A stretch of DNA of 64,000 nt, from positions 147,281 through 211,280 of the forward strand of contig JAHRYM010000002.1 in assembly GCA_020622085.1 (NCBI GenBank), given 5' to 3'. This DNA comes from Paracoccaceae bacterium. Lineage in GTDB: Bacteria; Pseudomonadota; Alphaproteobacteria; Rhodobacterales; Rhodobacteraceae. Below, piece by piece: positions 1 through 11,659 of this stretch (positions are counted from its first letter, which is position 1; every line of letters starts with the position of its first letter). Both the position numbers and the translations under genes were made by a program. The notes beneath the pieces are model-generated. The model made no database searches. It saw only the letters and a program-made list of their open reading frames with translations, and was not told the DNA's origin.

Positions 1-72
1 TTTTAAGCCGCCGGAAGGTTTTAAGCCGCCGGAAGGTTTTAAGCCGCCGGAAGGTTTTAAGCCGCCGGAAGG
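1..72. repeat. 18-bp minisatellite, four perfect tandem copies
   Basis: The unit TTTTAAGCCGCCGGAAGG occurs four times in a row with no mismatch and probably continues left of the window. Because the unit is a multiple of three it stays open in some frames on both strands: FKPPEG repeats on the plus strand (frame 2, ending at a TAG at 140-142) and TFRRLK repeats on the minus strand. I cannot tell whether it is the end of a coding region from outside the window or an intergenic VNTR. The rest of 73-204 shows no gene. Confidence 0.95.
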
Positions 73-204
73 TACCAGATCAACTGCATTGTTCCGTCAA
101 TCATTTATAATAATAATCCCGCCAATCTGGCGATTGCAATAGCGAAATGCAAAACCGCGCAATATCAAAAGGGCAGTGCCGCCAATCGTATGGCTGGCTG
201 CGCT

Positions 205-240
205 CAAAAGAAAAAGCCCCGGCGTCGGCCGGGGCTCTTG
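205..240 (-). terminator. Rho-independent terminator of the atp operon
   Basis: Read on the minus strand this is a 9-bp GC stem (AGCCCCGGC / GCCGGGGCT, 215-236) with a 4-nt loop, followed by a T-rich run (TTTTTCTTTT). It lies about 30 bp past the atpC stop codon, the expected place for the end of the operon transcript. Confidence 0.9.
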
Positions 241-264
241 TCAGCTTTCCGCAGACCTACGGAA

Positions 265-696
265 TCAGAGGTTCGCCTGCGTGGGATCAAGCCCGATGTG
301 GGTGCCCATCGCAACCATGTCGGCCAGAACCTTCACCAGTTCGGGCGCGGGGCCGTGCAGATCCTGGTTCATCGCCTCGTCGTGGCGGGCACGCAATTCG
401 GCAACCATCTGGTCGAAGTGCTCTTGCGTCATGTCCTGCACCGGCAGTGAGCGTTCGGCAAGGACCGTGCAGCTTTCCCCGGTAATCTCGGCGAAGCCGC
501 CGGTCACGGTGAATTCCAGATCCGTGCCATCACCCATGATGCGGACGATGCCGGGACGCAGGGTCGTGATGACAGGAGCGTGCCCCGCCATCACGGTCAT
601 GTCCCCTTCGGCGCCGGGAAGACGCACCTCGGTCGCCGCAACCGAAGCCAAGCTCCGTTCCGGTGACACAAGGTCGAACTTCATGCTATCGGCCAT
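265..696 (-). CDS. atpC: F1 ATP synthase epsilon subunit
   Basis: 143-aa epsilon subunit of the F1 sector, part of the central stalk and an inhibitor of ATP hydrolysis; it acts at the cytoplasmic face of the inner membrane. The N-terminal beta-sandwich is recognisable (FDLVSPERSLASV; PGAEGDMTVMAGHAPVITTL). Start at 696 is chosen because AAGGGG lies about 8 nt upstream and MADSMKFDLVSPER matches the family; a second ATG is four codons downstream. It is the last gene of atpHAGDC, 12 bp after atpD and just before the terminator. Confidence 0.97.
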   Translation of the reverse strand: MADSMKFDLVSPERSLASVAATEVRLPGAEGDMTVMAGHAPVITTLRPGIVRIMGDGTDLEFTVTGGFAEITGESCTVLAERSLPVQDMTQEHFDQMVAELRARHDEAMNQDLHGPAPELVKVLADMVAMGTHIGLDPTQANL

Positions 697-708
697 CGGT
701 TCGTCCCC

Positions 709-2151
<1,443 letters not shown>

Positions 2152-3027
2152 TCAGAGCGCCTCGGCGCCCGAAATGATTTCGATAAGCTCTTTGGTGATC
2201 GCGGCCTGACGCGAGCGGTTGTATTCGATCGTCAGCCGATCGATCATGTCGCCCGCGTTGCGGGTCGCGTTGTCCATCGCGCTCATCCGGGCGCCCTGTT
2301 CGGACGCGGCATTTTCCAGAAGGGCGGCAAAGACCTGCGTGGCGATGCTGCGTGGCAGCAACTCCGCAAGGATGCCTTCCTCGCTGGGCTCATAGTCGTA
2401 GACGGCCGAAGCGCCCGTCTCGCCTGCGGCCTCGATCTGGGCCGGGATCACCTGACGCGCGGTCGGGATCTGGCTGATGACCGAAACGAAGCGGTTGTAG
2501 AACAGCGTCGCCACGTCGAATTCACCCGCCTCGAAACGCGACAGGATGCCCTGCGCGATCGACTGCGCATTGTCATATCCCACCCGTTTCACATCGGCCA
2601 TGTCGACATGGCCGATGAACAACTGGCCAAGGTCGCGGCGCAATTGTTCGCGGCCCTTCTTGCCGACGGTCAGGATCTTGACCGTCTTGCCCTTGGCCAG
2701 CAGGTCGGTCGCGTGCTGGCGGGCCAGACGCACGATCGACGAGTTGAAGGCGCCCGCCAGGCCACGCTCCGAGGTCATCACGACCAGAAGGTGCACCTGG
2801 TCGCTGCCCGTGCCGGCCAGCAGGCGCGGTGCATTGGCCGACCCGCTTGCGGCACCGGCAAGCCCGGCCATGACAGAGGCCATCCGGTCCGCATAGGGCC
2901 GGGCGGCTTCGGCGGCTTCCTGGGCGCGGCGGAGCTTCGCCGCCGCGACCATCTGCATCGCCTTGGTGATCTTCCGCGTCGACTTGACGCTTCCGATCCG
3001 GTTTTTCAGGTCCTTGAGGCTGGGCAT
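2152..3027 (-). CDS. atpG: F1 ATP synthase gamma subunit
   Basis: 291-aa rotor shaft subunit that couples proton-driven rotation of the membrane ring to the catalytic sites. The conserved N-terminus ([24 protein letters not shown]) and C-terminus ([23 protein letters not shown]) form the coiled coil that enters the alpha3beta3 hexamer. GAGGAGGG lies ahead of the ATG. The gap from atpA is 17 bp. Confidence 0.98.
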   Translation of the reverse strand: MPSLKDLKNRIGSVKSTRKITKAMQMVAAAKLRRAQEAAEAARPYADRMASVMAGLAGAASGSANAPRLLAGTGSDQVHLLVVMTSERGLAGAFNSSIVRLARQHATDLLAKGKTVKILTVGKKGREQLRRDLGQLFIGHVDMADVKRVGYDNAQSIAQGILSRFEAGEFDVATLFYNRFVSVISQIPTARQVIPAQIEAAGETGASAVYDYEPSEEGILAELLPRSIATQVFAALLENAASEQGARMSAMDNATRNAGDMIDRLTIEYNRSRQAAITKELIEIISGAEAL

Positions 3028-3044
3028 AGCGTTCCCTCCTCGCC

Positions 3045-4583
3045 TCAGGCGAAGGTCTTGGCGAACTCGTCCAGCGCGGCGCGGATCTTGTCCTCGGCCT
3101 CGCCCTTGATCTTCGGATCTTCCTTGGTGATCCAGTCAAGCAGGTCGCGGCGATTGTTGCGCAGGTAGCTGAGCAGTCCGGCCTCGTAACGGCCGACTTC
3201 CTTGACGGGGATATTGTCAAGGTAGCCCTTGGTGCCGGCGAAGATCACGCAGACGATTTCCGCATTGGTCAGCGGCGAATACTGCGGCTGTTTCATCAGT
3301 TCCGTCAGGCGGGCACCGCGGTTCAGCAGCTTTTGCGTGGCGGCATCGAGGTCCGAGCCGAACTGCGCGAAGGCGGCCATTTCACGATACTGCGCCAGTT
3401 CCAGCTTCACCGGGCCGGCGACCGACTTCATGGCGTTGGTCTGCGCGGACGAACCGACGCGCGACACCGACAGACCGGTGTTCACGGCGGGGCGGATGCC
3501 CTGGTAGAACAGTTCGGTTTCCAGGAAGATCTGGCCGTCGGTGATCGAGATCACGTTGGTCGGGATGAAGGCCGACACGTCGCCGCCCTGGGTCTCGATG
3601 ATCGGCAGGGCCGTCAGCGATCCGGCGCCGAAATCGTCGTTCAGCTTTGCCGAACGTTCCAGCAGGCGGGAGTGCAGGTAGAAAACGTCGCCCGGGTAGG
3701 CTTCGCGTCCGGGCGGACGGCGCAGCAGCAGCGACATCTGGCGGTAGGACACGGCCTGCTTGGAAAGGTCATCATAGATGATCAGGGCGTGACGGCCGTT
3801 GTCGCGGAAGAATTCCGCGATGGCGGTCGCCGAATAGGGCGCCAGGAACTGCATCGGCGCCGGGTCCGAAGCGGTGGCGGCGACAACGATCGAATAGGCG
3901 ATCGCGCCGGTTTCTTCCAGCTTCTTCACCAGCTGCGCCACGGTCGAACGCTTCTGGCCGATGGCGACGTAGACGCAGTAAAGCTTCTTCGACTCGTCCG
4001 AACCGGCGGCTTCGTTGTAGGTCTTCTGGTTCAGGATCGTGTCGAGCGCGATGGCGGTCTTGCCGGTCTGGCGGTCGCCGATGATCAGTTCGCGCTGGCC
4101 ACGGCCAACCGGGATCATGGCGTCGACCGACTTCAGGCCGGTGGCCATCGGTTCATGGACCGATTTGCGCGGGATGATGCCCGGCGCCTTCACGTCGGCG
4201 ATGCGGCGCTCGACCGCGACGATCGGACCCTTGCCGTCGATCGGGTTGCCCAGACCGTCGACCACGCGGCCCAGAAGGCCGTCGCCCACCGGGACGTCCA
4301 CGATCGAACGGGTGCGCTTGACGGTGTCACCTTCCTTGATGGCGCGGTCGTCGCCGAAGATCACGACGCCGACGTTGTCGACTTCGAGGTTCAGCGCCAT
4401 CCCGCGGATACCACCGGGGAATTCCACCATTTCGCCCGCCTGGACGTTGTCAAGGCCATGGACCCGCGCAATACCGTCGCCGACCGAAAGCACACGGCCG
4501 ACTTCGGCGACCTCGGCTTCCTGACCGAAGTTGCGGATCTGCTCCTTCAGGATTGCAGAGATCTCTGCGGCTTGGATTCCCAT
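3045..4583 (-). CDS. atpA: F1 ATP synthase alpha subunit
   Basis: 512-aa non-catalytic nucleotide-binding subunit that alternates with beta in the F1 hexamer. The Walker A motif GDRQTGKT is at residues 169-176; the arginine-finger region is in [10 protein letters not shown]. Full length, ending LDEFAKTFA. The ATG shares its A with the TAA stop of atpH (TAATG), so translation is probably coupled. Confidence 0.99.
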   Translation of the reverse strand: MGIQAAEISAILKEQIRNFGQEAEVAEVGRVLSVGDGIARVHGLDNVQAGEMVEFPGGIRGMALNLEVDNVGVVIFGDDRAIKEGDTVKRTRSIVDVPVGDGLLGRVVDGLGNPIDGKGPIVAVERRIADVKAPGIIPRKSVHEPMATGLKSVDAMIPVGRGQRELIIGDRQTGKTAIALDTILNQKTYNEAAGSDESKKLYCVYVAIGQKRSTVAQLVKKLEETGAIAYSIVVAATASDPAPMQFLAPYSATAIAEFFRDNGRHALIIYDDLSKQAVSYRQMSLLLRRPPGREAYPGDVFYLHSRLLERSAKLNDDFGAGSLTALPIIETQGGDVSAFIPTNVISITDGQIFLETELFYQGIRPAVNTGLSVSRVGSSAQTNAMKSVAGPVKLELAQYREMAAFAQFGSDLDAATQKLLNRGARLTELMKQPQYSPLTNAEIVCVIFAGTKGYLDNIPVKEVGRYEAGLLSYLRNNRRDLLDWITKEDPKIKGEAEDKIRAALDEFAKTFA

Positions 4584-5152
4584 TATCCGACCTCTTTCAT
4601 TGCATTCTGGAGAGATGCGAGCTTGGAGCGGACCGACGTGTCGATCATCTTCGAGCCCACCTTCACGACAAGACCGCCGATGAGGCTTTCATCGACGGCT
4701 GCCTTCAACTTGATATCCTTGGCGTCCTTGCCGACCGTCTGCTTCAGGGCGGCAACAAGGCTCGAGGATTGCGCCGAGGTCAGCGGCTGGGCCGACCAGA
4801 CTTCGGCGGTAACCTCGCCCTTCGCCTCGGCGATGAGCGCACGCAGCGCCGCCAGCAGTTGCGGCAGCACGAACAGACGACGGTTCGCGGCCATCAGGCC
4901 CAGCGTGCTGGCCAGTGTCTGGCCAAGACCCATGCGCGACGCGATCGCCGATACGGCACCCGCCTGATCCTCGCGCGAATAGATCGGCGAACTGATCAGG
5001 TCGCGCAGATCGGCGCTGGCGCTCAACGCGGCGTCCAGTGCGTCGACGTCCTTTTCCAGCGCCTTCAGGCCCTTGCCTTCCTGGGCAAGCTCGAACACCG
5101 CAGTCGCATAGCGACCCGCAACCCCCGCAGAAATCGAAGCTGGTTCGGACAC
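4583..5152 (-). CDS. atpH: F1 ATP synthase delta subunit (OSCP)
   Basis: 189-aa peripheral-stalk subunit linking F1 to the F0 b subunits. Recognised from its position and from [17 protein letters not shown] at the start and the C-terminal domain [20 protein letters not shown]. The frame is open upstream to 5236, but those codons do not look like family sequence. The GTG at 5152 ([10 protein letters not shown]) gives the usual length and is preferred. First gene of atpHAGDC; F0 genes are absent, as usual for alphaproteobacteria where F0 is a separate operon. Confidence 0.93.
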   Translation of the reverse strand: MSEPASISAGVAGRYATAVFELAQEGKGLKALEKDVDALDAALSASADLRDLISSPIYSREDQAGAVSAIASRMGLGQTLASTLGLMAANRRLFVLPQLLAALRALIAEAKGEVTAEVWSAQPLTSAQSSSLVAALKQTVGKDAKDIKLKAAVDESLIGGLVVKVGSKMIDTSVRSKLASLQNAMKEVG

Positions 5153-5495
5153 GTCCACCCTTCCGGTTTCATCTGGCTGCCCCGACCGTGACGGGGGGCA
5201 GACTTCCCCACGGCGCAGGGATCCCCTTGCGCCCAAATCCGGCGTCCGTGTAGCAGGTCAATTGCCCCCCCGCAACCGCTTTGCGCACGCCAATGTGAGC
5301 GATTCAGAGGTGCTGTTTCGGGCATATGATGGGGTTTCCCCGGGTGTTTGCGACAACATCTCCCCAAATGCCGCGACGGGTCCGCCATGCGGCTGCCCGG
5401 AGCCGGGGCGATGCCGGATGTTCAGCCCGGCAGGCGTCGGCAAGGGGCGAATCTCCTGGCCGGACCTGCCGGCGGCATGGCTGCACCGCGCCGGG
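5153..5495. other. Intergenic leader between atpH and the methyltransferase gene
   Basis: About 340 bp without a credible gene. It should hold the atp operon promoter on the minus strand. A TTGACC hexamer lies at 5261-5256 (minus strand), but no good -10 box follows at 16-18 bp, so I do not call a promoter. The short overlapping open frames here look like GC-driven noise. Confidence 0.5.
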
Positions 5496-6242
5496 TCAGG
5501 TCGGCTTGGCCGCGGGTTTGGGCAGGGCCTCGATCACGGCGATCGGCTTTCTGACCACCGCGCGCAGCCCCGTGCGGTGCGGAGCATGCAACTGCTTGGA
5601 GACCTCGATCATCAAAACCCCCGCGGCGACGACCCCCGAGAGCCTGCGGCCGAAGTTTTCCCAGGCCTGCGATGTGCGCAGCCAGAAACGCGCGTTGCTG
5701 GGCGGGCCGAACAGCGCGACCTGCTGGCGTTCGGTCGTGAAGTTGTGGCGGCGGAGCTGCGCCTCGAGCTGGCCCATGGTATAGGAATGGCCGTGGCCGT
5801 ACGGCGTGGCCACGCTGCGCGACCAAAGGCCCGACCGGTTCGGCACCACGAACAGCGCCCGCCCCCCCGGACCCAGCACCCGCCAGCATTCCTCAAGCAG
5901 TGCCGGCGTGTTTTCGGAAAACTCCAGCCCGTGCAGCACAAGCAGGCGATCGGCCCGACCGGTTTCTATCGGCCACTGGGTTTCCTCGCACAGGACCGAG
6001 ACATTGGGGGCCGCCGTCGGCCAGGGCATGACTCCCTGCTGCGCCGGCATCAGGGCGATCACGCGGCGCGCGTCCTCCAGATAGGGCCGAAGGAGCGGCT
6101 GCGGGAAGCCGTAGCCCACCACGGTCTGGCTTTTCGCCTCGGGCCATAGCGCCAGCACCTGATCGCGGATCGCGCGCTGCGCCACACGCCCCAAGGGTGT
6201 GCGATAGTAGAAATTCCGCAGGTCCAGTACATCAAGATGCAT
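5496..6242 (-). CDS. SAM-dependent methyltransferase (class I, methyltransf_11-like)
   Basis: 248-aa protein with a divergent class I methyltransferase fold. [11 protein letters not shown] is in the place of the SAM-binding glycine loop, and [20 protein letters not shown] (approximately, from the sequence ending in that motif) is the typical strand 4/5 motif of ubiE-like enzymes; the substrate cannot be told. The frame extends to 6659, but the N-terminal extension is antisense to gloB, so ATG 6242 ([13 protein letters not shown]) is chosen. It is divergent from gloB with 63 bp between starts. The same pairing with gloB is common in Rhodobacteraceae. Function beyond methyl transfer is unknown. 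Confidence 0.8.
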   Translation of the reverse strand: MHLDVLDLRNFYYRTPLGRVAQRAIRDQVLALWPEAKSQTVVGYGFPQPLLRPYLEDARRVIALMPAQQGVMPWPTAAPNVSVLCEETQWPIETGRADRLLVLHGLEFSENTPALLEECWRVLGPGGRALFVVPNRSGLWSRSVATPYGHGHSYTMGQLEAQLRRHNFTTERQQVALFGPPSNARFWLRTSQAWENFGRRLSGVVAAGVLMIEVSKQLHAPHRTGLRAVVRKPIAVIEALPKPAAKPT

Positions 6243-6305
6243 TGCAAGCGCCCGTAGGATCGGCACAATCAGGGTCGAACAATACGAAACCCTGTGCGAA
6301 TTACC

Positions 6306-7079
6306 ATGGCCTTCCAGATCGTCATCATTCCCTGCCTGTCGGACAATTACGCCTACATCGCGCATGACCTGGCCTCGGGGGCAACGGCGGTGATCGACGT
6401 GCCCGAGCCGGGGCCGATCCTGCGCGAACTGGCGGCGCGGGACTGGAAGGCAAGCCACATCCTGCTGACGCATCATCACAGCGACCACATCGACGGCGTC
6501 GAGGCGCTGGCCGCCGCGACCGGCGCATTTGTCATCGGCGCCGCCGCCGATGCCAATCGCCTGCCGCCGCTCGATCTGGCCGTGGCGCCCGGGGATGTCG
6601 TGCGGATCGGGATGCAGCAGGGCCAGGTGATCGACGTGCCGGGGCATACGATCGGCCACATCGCCTATTTCTTTCCCGAGGCCCGCGCGTTGTTCACCGG
6701 CGACAGCCTGATGGTCATGGGTTGCGGCCGGCTGTTCGAGGGCACGCCCGCGCAGATGTGGGACACGCTGGGGCGGCTGATGGCGCTGCCGGATTCGACA
6801 CGGGTCTTTTCAGGGCATGAATATGCCGCCACCAACGCCCGCTTCGCCCTGACGGTCGAACCCGGCAATGCCGCCTTGAAAACCCGCACCGAGTCCATAG
6901 ATCATGTTCGCGCGGCAGGGGGCTTCACCGTTCCCGCCACGCTGGCCGAAGAACGCGCCACCAACCCTTTCCTGCGGGCCGCCCTGCCCGAGATGAAATC
7001 CGCCCTGGGAATGCAGGATGCCAGCGATCTTGCGGTGTTCACGGAACTCCGCTCCCGTCGCAATGGTTTCCGGGGCTAG
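6306..7079 (+). CDS. gloB: Hydroxyacylglutathione hydrolase (glyoxalase II)
   Basis: 257-aa metallo-beta-lactamase-fold enzyme that hydrolyses S-lactoylglutathione to D-lactate and glutathione, the second step of methylglyoxal detoxification in the cytoplasm. The dinuclear metal motif THHHSDH is at residues 55-61; further metal ligands are in [15 protein letters not shown] and [12 protein letters not shown]. The C-terminal HAGH domain is present (TNPFLRA). An in-frame GTG at 6294 exists, but [15 protein letters not shown] at 6306 fits the family. Confidence 0.95.
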   Translation: MAFQIVIIPCLSDNYAYIAHDLASGATAVIDVPEPGPILRELAARDWKASHILLTHHHSDHIDGVEALAAATGAFVIGAAADANRLPPLDLAVAPGDVVRIGMQQGQVIDVPGHTIGHIAYFFPEARALFTGDSLMVMGCGRLFEGTPAQMWDTLGRLMALPDSTRVFSGHEYAATNARFALTVEPGNAALKTRTESIDHVRAAGGFTVPATLAEERATNPFLRAALPEMKSALGMQDASDLAVFTELRSRRNGFRG

Positions 7080-7246
7080 CCTTTCGTTCACATTTTGCGA
7101 CGAGAACCGTCCCGATGTGAATAAACGGCAAAAACAGCTTGAAGCCGACGCAATTCCACCAAACCTTAAGTATATGAATACGAGGATCGGCGCATGGTCT
7201 GTGGCAAGGGCCACGCCTGCCCGACCCGCAGAAAGGAGCATGGATC

Positions 7247-9568
7247 ATGCCGTCATTCTCGAACACGCTGGAACAGGCGATCCATGCGGCGCTTGCCCTC
7301 GCCAATTCCCGCAAACATGAACTGGCAACGCTCGAACACCTTCTGCTGGCACTGACCGACGAACCCGATGCGGCGCGGGTGATGCGGGCCTGTTCCGTCG
7401 ATCTTGAGGAACTGAAGCGCACGCTGGTCGAATTCATCGACGACGACCTCTCGACACTCGTCACCTCGGTCGAAGGCTCCGAAGCGGTGCCCACTGCCGC
7501 CTTCCAGCGCGTCATCCAGCGCGCGGCGATCCATGTCCAGTCCTCGGGCCGGACGGAAGTGACCGGGGCCAATGTGCTGGTGGCGATCTTTGCCGAACGC
7601 GAATCCAATGCCGCCTATTTCCTGCAGGAACAGGACATGACGCGCTATGACGCGGTGAACTTCATCGCCCATGGCGTGGCCAAGGATCCGTCCTTCGGAG
7701 AAAACCGCCCGATTTCTGGCGCTTCCGACCCGGCAGAGGAATCGAAACCCGTAACCGACGGCGAGGCCAAGGAATCGGCGCTGGCGAAATACTGCGTCGA
7801 TCTGAACGCGAAGTCGCAAAAGGGTGATATCGACCCGCTGATCGGCCGCGATGCCGAAGTGGAACGGTGCATCCAGGTCCTGTGCCGCCGGCGCAAGAAC
7901 AACCCTCTCTTGGTGGGCGATCCAGGCGTCGGCAAGACCGCCATCGCCGAAGGGCTCGCGCTGAAGATCACGCGGGGCGAAACGCCGGAAATCCTGCGCC
8001 ATTCGACGATCTTCTCGCTTGATCTGGGCGCGCTTCTGGCCGGCACGCGCTATCGCGGCGACTTCGAGGAACGTCTGAAGGCCGTGGTGAAGGAACTGGA
8101 GGAGCATCCCGACGCGATCCTCTTCATCGACGAGATCCACACCGTGATCGGCGCCGGCGCCACCTCGGGGGGTGCGATGGATGCCTCGAACCTGCTCAAG
8201 CCCGCGCTACAGGGCGGCAAGTTGCGCTGCATGGGTTCGACGACCTACAAGGAATTCCGCCAGCACTTCGAAAAGGACCGCGCCCTGTCGCGCCGGTTCC
8301 AGAAGATCGACGTGAACGAACCTTCGGTCGGCGACTCGATCAAGATCCTGATGGGGTTGAAACCCTATTTCGAAAAGCACCACGACCTGCATTACACCAA
8401 GGATGCGATCAAGTCGGCGGTGGAACTGGCGGCGCGCTACATCCATGACCGCAAGCTGCCCGACAAGGCCATCGACGTGATCGACGAGGCGGGTGCTGCC
8501 CAGCACCTTCTGGCCGAATCGAAGCGCCGCAAGACCATCACCCCGAAAGAGATCGAGGCGGTCGTGGCCAAGATCGCCCGCATCCCGCCGAGGAACGTCT
8601 CGAAGGACGATGCCGAACTGCTGCGCGACCTGGAAAAGACGCTCAAGCGTGTGGTCTTCGGCCAGGACAAGGCAATCGTCGCGCTGTCTTCGGCGATCAA
8701 GCTGGCGCGGGCCGGTCTGCGCGAACCCGAAAAGCCCATCGGCAACTACCTGTTCGCCGGGCCGACGGGCGTCGGCAAGACCGAGGTCGCCAAGCAACTG
8801 GCCGACAGCCTTGGGGTTGAACTCCTCCGCTTCGACATGTCCGAATATATGGAAAAGCACGCCGTTTCGCGCCTGATCGGTGCGCCTCCGGGCTATGTAG
8901 GTTTCGATCAGGGCGGGATGCTCACCGATGGCGTCGACCAGCATCCGCATTGCGTGCTGCTGCTCGATGAAATCGAGAAGGCCCACCCGGATGTCTACAA
9001 CATCCTCCTGCAGGTGATGGACCACGGCAAGCTGACCGACCACAACGGTCGGACGGTAGATTTCCGCAACGTGATCCTGATCATGACGTCGAACGCCGGC
9101 GCGGCCGACCTGGCCAAGGCGGCGATCGGCTTCGGACGCGACCGGCGCGAGGGCGAGGATACGGCCGCGATCGAGCGGACCTTCACGCCCGAATTCCGCA
9201 ACCGTCTGGATGCGGTGATCAGCTTCGCGCCCCTGTCGCGCGAAGTCATCCTGCAGGTGGTCGACAAGTTCATCCTGCAACTGGAAGCACAGCTCATGGA
9301 TCGCAATGTCCATATCGAGCTGACACCCGAAGCGGCCAACTGGCTGGCCGAGAAGGGCTATGACGACCGGATGGGCGCACGCCCGCTGGGCCGCGTGATC
9401 CAGGAACACATCAAGAAACCACTGGCGGAAGAGCTGCTGTTCGGCAAGCTGACCAAGGGCGGCATCGTCCGCGTCTCGGTCAAGGACGACACCATCGTTC
9501 TGGCAGTCGAAGAACCGAAGAAACCGCAGCTCACCGGGTCGCGGCCGCCGCTTCTGACGGCGGACTGA
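7247..9568 (+). CDS. clpA: ATP-dependent Clp protease ATP-binding subunit ClpA
   Basis: 773-aa AAA+ unfoldase that feeds substrates to ClpP. Two Clp N-repeats occupy about residues 1-140. The first AAA module has GDPGVGKT near residue 223 and the second GPTGVGKT near 505, each with Walker B (LFIDEIHT; LLLDEIEKAHPDV). The two-module length without a ClpB-type middle coiled coil makes this ClpA. GAAAGGAG precedes ATG 7247; an ATG eight bases upstream is out of frame. No clpS is seen immediately upstream, where the adaptor gene often lies; the gap of 167 bp contains no gene. A terminator follows. Confidence 0.97.
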   Translation: MPSFSNTLEQAIHAALALANSRKHELATLEHLLLALTDEPDAARVMRACSVDLEELKRTLVEFIDDDLSTLVTSVEGSEAVPTAAFQRVIQRAAIHVQSSGRTEVTGANVLVAIFAERESNAAYFLQEQDMTRYDAVNFIAHGVAKDPSFGENRPISGASDPAEESKPVTDGEAKESALAKYCVDLNAKSQKGDIDPLIGRDAEVERCIQVLCRRRKNNPLLVGDPGVGKTAIAEGLALKITRGETPEILRHSTIFSLDLGALLAGTRYRGDFEERLKAVVKELEEHPDAILFIDEIHTVIGAGATSGGAMDASNLLKPALQGGKLRCMGSTTYKEFRQHFEKDRALSRRFQKIDVNEPSVGDSIKILMGLKPYFEKHHDLHYTKDAIKSAVELAARYIHDRKLPDKAIDVIDEAGAAQHLLAESKRRKTITPKEIEAVVAKIARIPPRNVSKDDAELLRDLEKTLKRVVFGQDKAIVALSSAIKLARAGLREPEKPIGNYLFAGPTGVGKTEVAKQLADSLGVELLRFDMSEYMEKHAVSRLIGAPPGYVGFDQGGMLTDGVDQHPHCVLLLDEIEKAHPDVYNILLQVMDHGKLTDHNGRTVDFRNVILIMTSNAGAADLAKAAIGFGRDRREGEDTAAIERTFTPEFRNRLDAVISFAPLSREVILQVVDKFILQLEAQLMDRNVHIELTPEAANWLAEKGYDDRMGARPLGRVIQEHIKKPLAEELLFGKLTKGGIVRVSVKDDTIVLAVEEPKKPQLTGSRPPLLTAD

Positions 9569-9594
9569 GACGCGTGAGACGCGTTCGATTGGCG

Positions 9595-9630
9595 GCGCCC
9601 CCTGGAAAGGGGGCGCTGTTCCTTTTTCGC
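9595..9630 (+). terminator. Rho-independent terminator after clpA
   Basis: Perfect 8-bp stem GCGCCCCC / GGGGGCGC (9595-9602, 9609-9616), 6-nt loop TGGAAA, then GTTCCTTTTTC. It lies 26 bp past the clpA stop and before the convergent SnoaL-like gene. Confidence 0.9.
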
Positions 9631-9649
9631 GGTGCCCGCCACGGCACGG

Positions 9650-10060
9650 TCAGGGAACCCCCCGCCCGTCACCGGGCGTATCCTGGCTGAAGACATTGAC
9701 CCACCCCGCCGGTCCCCGGCCTTGGCCCCGCTCCCGCCGCCAGATCGAAGAGACATACATCGCCTCGTCCACCTTACTCCCTGCACGGCGGTAATCGGCA
9801 CGATAGGCCAGCAGCGCATGGTCATCGCCAAGGTCCAGCAACCGCGCCTGCGACAATGAAAAACACGCGACCGTCGGCCCGGACCCAAGCTGCGCGACAT
9901 GGGCCTCGCGCCCTGAAAACCCGTCCGGGTAGACGCCCAGGAAATCCGGCGCCAGCACCCTGCAATCGGCCGCCGCATCCCCCGTGACAAGAGCATGCCA
10001 GACGGCCGATTCGCAGGCGATCAGTTCCGCAAGACGCGTGGCGGGGTCGGGCATTGTCAC
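9650..10060 (-). CDS. SnoaL-like / DUF4440 family protein
   Basis: 136-aa protein with the pattern of the NTF2-like DUF4440 fold: an N-terminal helix (TRLAELIACESAVWHALVTGD), LAPDFLGVYPDGFSGREAHV, and a C-terminal strand ending WVNVFSQDTP. Family members are small alpha+beta barrels of mixed function, and no substrate can be deduced. The ATG overlaps the stop of the MotB-like gene (ATGA, 10057-10060), so it is the third gene of that operon and probably translationally coupled. A downstream ATG (10054) is possible. Confidence 0.75.
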   Translation of the reverse strand: MTMPDPATRLAELIACESAVWHALVTGDAAADCRVLAPDFLGVYPDGFSGREAHVAQLGSGPTVACFSLSQARLLDLGDDHALLAYRADYRRAGSKVDEAMYVSSIWRRERGQGRGPAGWVNVFSQDTPGDGRGVP

Positions 10061-11655
10061 CTCTCGGTCAGCTTGAGTTCGATCCGGCGGTTCTGCGCCC
10101 GTGCCTCGGGGGTGTCGCCGGAGGCCACAGGGCGAAATTCGCCAAAGCCGGTCGCCGCCATCCGCTCGGGGGGGAAGCCCAGGTCATGCTGCATGAAACG
10201 CACGACCGACAGGGCGCGGGCCTGGCTCAGCTGCCAGTTGTCCTTGAACTCTCCGAGTCCCGACAGCGGCACATTGTCGGTGTGGCCATCGACGCGGATG
10301 ATCCAGTCGATTCCGGGCGGGATCTCGGCCGCCACCTGGTCCAGCGTCTGGACCACGCCGGCGATCTGCGCCTGCCCTTCGGGCAAGAGCTCGGCCGATC
10401 CGGGGGCAAAGAGCACTTCGGACGAAAAGACGAAGCGATCACCCACAACCCGCACCCCTTCGCGCCCGGCCAGAACCTCGCTCAGCCGGCCGAAGAATTC
10501 CGAGCGATAGCGCGCGAGATCGGTGTTTTCCGCCTTCAGCCGCTTGGCCTCGGCGAGCGCGCGGTCACGTTCCGCAGCCTCGAGCTCGGCCCGGCGCTTC
10601 TGTTCGGCCGCGACCTGCGCAAGGGCAGTGTTCAACTGCGTGCCCAGCGCCTCGATCTGCACCTTCGACTTGCTGTCGCGCAAAGCGGACGCGTCAAGCA
10701 GGGACTGGAGTGATCCCAGCTGCCCGCGCAGCGCCGCCACCTGTTCGTTCAGGAGTGCCAGCTTGCGCTGGCCCTCGGCCGTCACGGCTTTTTCATCAGC
10801 CAGCGCGCGTTCCGCTGCGGCAAGCAGCCCGGCGCGTTTCTGTGCTTCGGTCAGGGTGCCCGCCCGATCGGTCAATGCCGCGTCGCGCGCGGCCTGCGCG
10901 GCAGCCAGCAGGGTCAGCGTTTCCGCGGCTTGCCGGCGCTGCTCCTCCAGCGCCAGCGACATCGCGGTTAGCTCGTCGGCGGAGTTCTTCAGCCTTTCGC
11001 GCAGGGCGCTGGCCGCCGCCGCCTCGGTCAGCCGGGCGGCTTCGGCCTCGGACAGTTTCGTGCCCGTCTCGTCATTCTTCCGTCGCAGGTCGGCAACCAG
11101 CGCCTCCAGCGCCTCGCGGCGCGCTGCGGCAAGACGGGCGGCTTCGGCATTGGCGTCCACCTCCGTCCGCACCTTGGCCAGCGCAAGGTTCAGAGCCTCC
11201 TGTTCCGAGATCAGCCTGTCACGCGCCGTGGTCAGTTCAGTAACCTGCCCGCGCGCCTGATCGCGTTCCGACAAAAGGCTTGCCACCTGCGCCTCGAAAC
11301 TGGTGATCCGCGCCGTCGCCGCCCCCAGTTCGCCCTTCGTCTGGTCAAGCGAGGCCGTGAGCGAGGCCACCAGCGCCGTCTGCCGGTCCAGATCGCCGGC
11401 CAGTGTCGCCACCTGCCCCGTCAGGTCGGCGGTTTTCGTCCGCTCCATCCCCAGTGCATCGGCAAGCCGTGAAAGCTGCGCGTCCAGCGCCCCCAGTTCA
11501 CTGTTCTTTTCGGTGATCGTGTCGCGCAACGAAAACTGCACGATCATGAAGACGGTCAGCACGAACATCAGCACCATGACCAGCGCGGTCATCACGTCCA
11601 GGAACCCGGGCCAGATCGAGGCCGGGTTGCGGGATCCGCGGGCGTTCAGCGCCAT
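10057..11655 (-). CDS. MotB/OmpA-type peptidoglycan-binding protein with long coiled coil
   Basis: 532-aa inner-membrane protein. A single transmembrane helix at about residues 18-43 begins PGFLDVMTALVMVL; Asp20 matches the proton-carrying aspartate of MotB/ExbD. Residues about 45-380 are almost wholly heptad-like Ala/Glu/Leu coiled coil, much longer than in flagellar MotB. The C-terminal OmpA domain has VDGHTDNVPL and ATGFGEFRP for peptidoglycan binding. It follows the MotA-like gene by 4 bp. Likely an ion-driven force transducer spanning the periplasm. Its specific job is unknown; no flagellar genes are near. Confidence 0.88.
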   Translation of the reverse strand: MALNARGSRNPASIWPGFLDVMTALVMVLMFVLTVFMIVQFSLRDTITEKNSELGALDAQLSRLADALGMERTKTADLTGQVATLAGDLDRQTALVASLTASLDQTKGELGAATARITSFEAQVASLLSERDQARGQVTELTTARDRLISEQEALNLALAKVRTEVDANAEAARLAAARREALEALVADLRRKNDETGTKLSEAEAARLTEAAAASALRERLKNSADELTAMSLALEEQRRQAAETLTLLAAAQAARDAALTDRAGTLTEAQKRAGLLAAAERALADEKAVTAEGQRKLALLNEQVAALRGQLGSLQSLLDASALRDSKSKVQIEALGTQLNTALAQVAAEQKRRAELEAAERDRALAEAKRLKAENTDLARYRSEFFGRLSEVLAGREGVRVVGDRFVFSSEVLFAPGSAELLPEGQAQIAGVVQTLDQVAAEIPPGIDWIIRVDGHTDNVPLSGLGEFKDNWQLSQARALSVVRFMQHDLGFPPERMAATGFGEFRPVASGDTPEARAQNRRIELKLTER

Positions 11656-11659
11656 CGCC

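Noticed and set aside
1-72. CRISPR array
   Set aside because: Units are directly adjacent with no spacers.
5233-5261. atp operon promoter from TTGACC on the minus strand
   Set aside because: No acceptable -10 hexamer at 16-18 bp, so not listed as a promoter.
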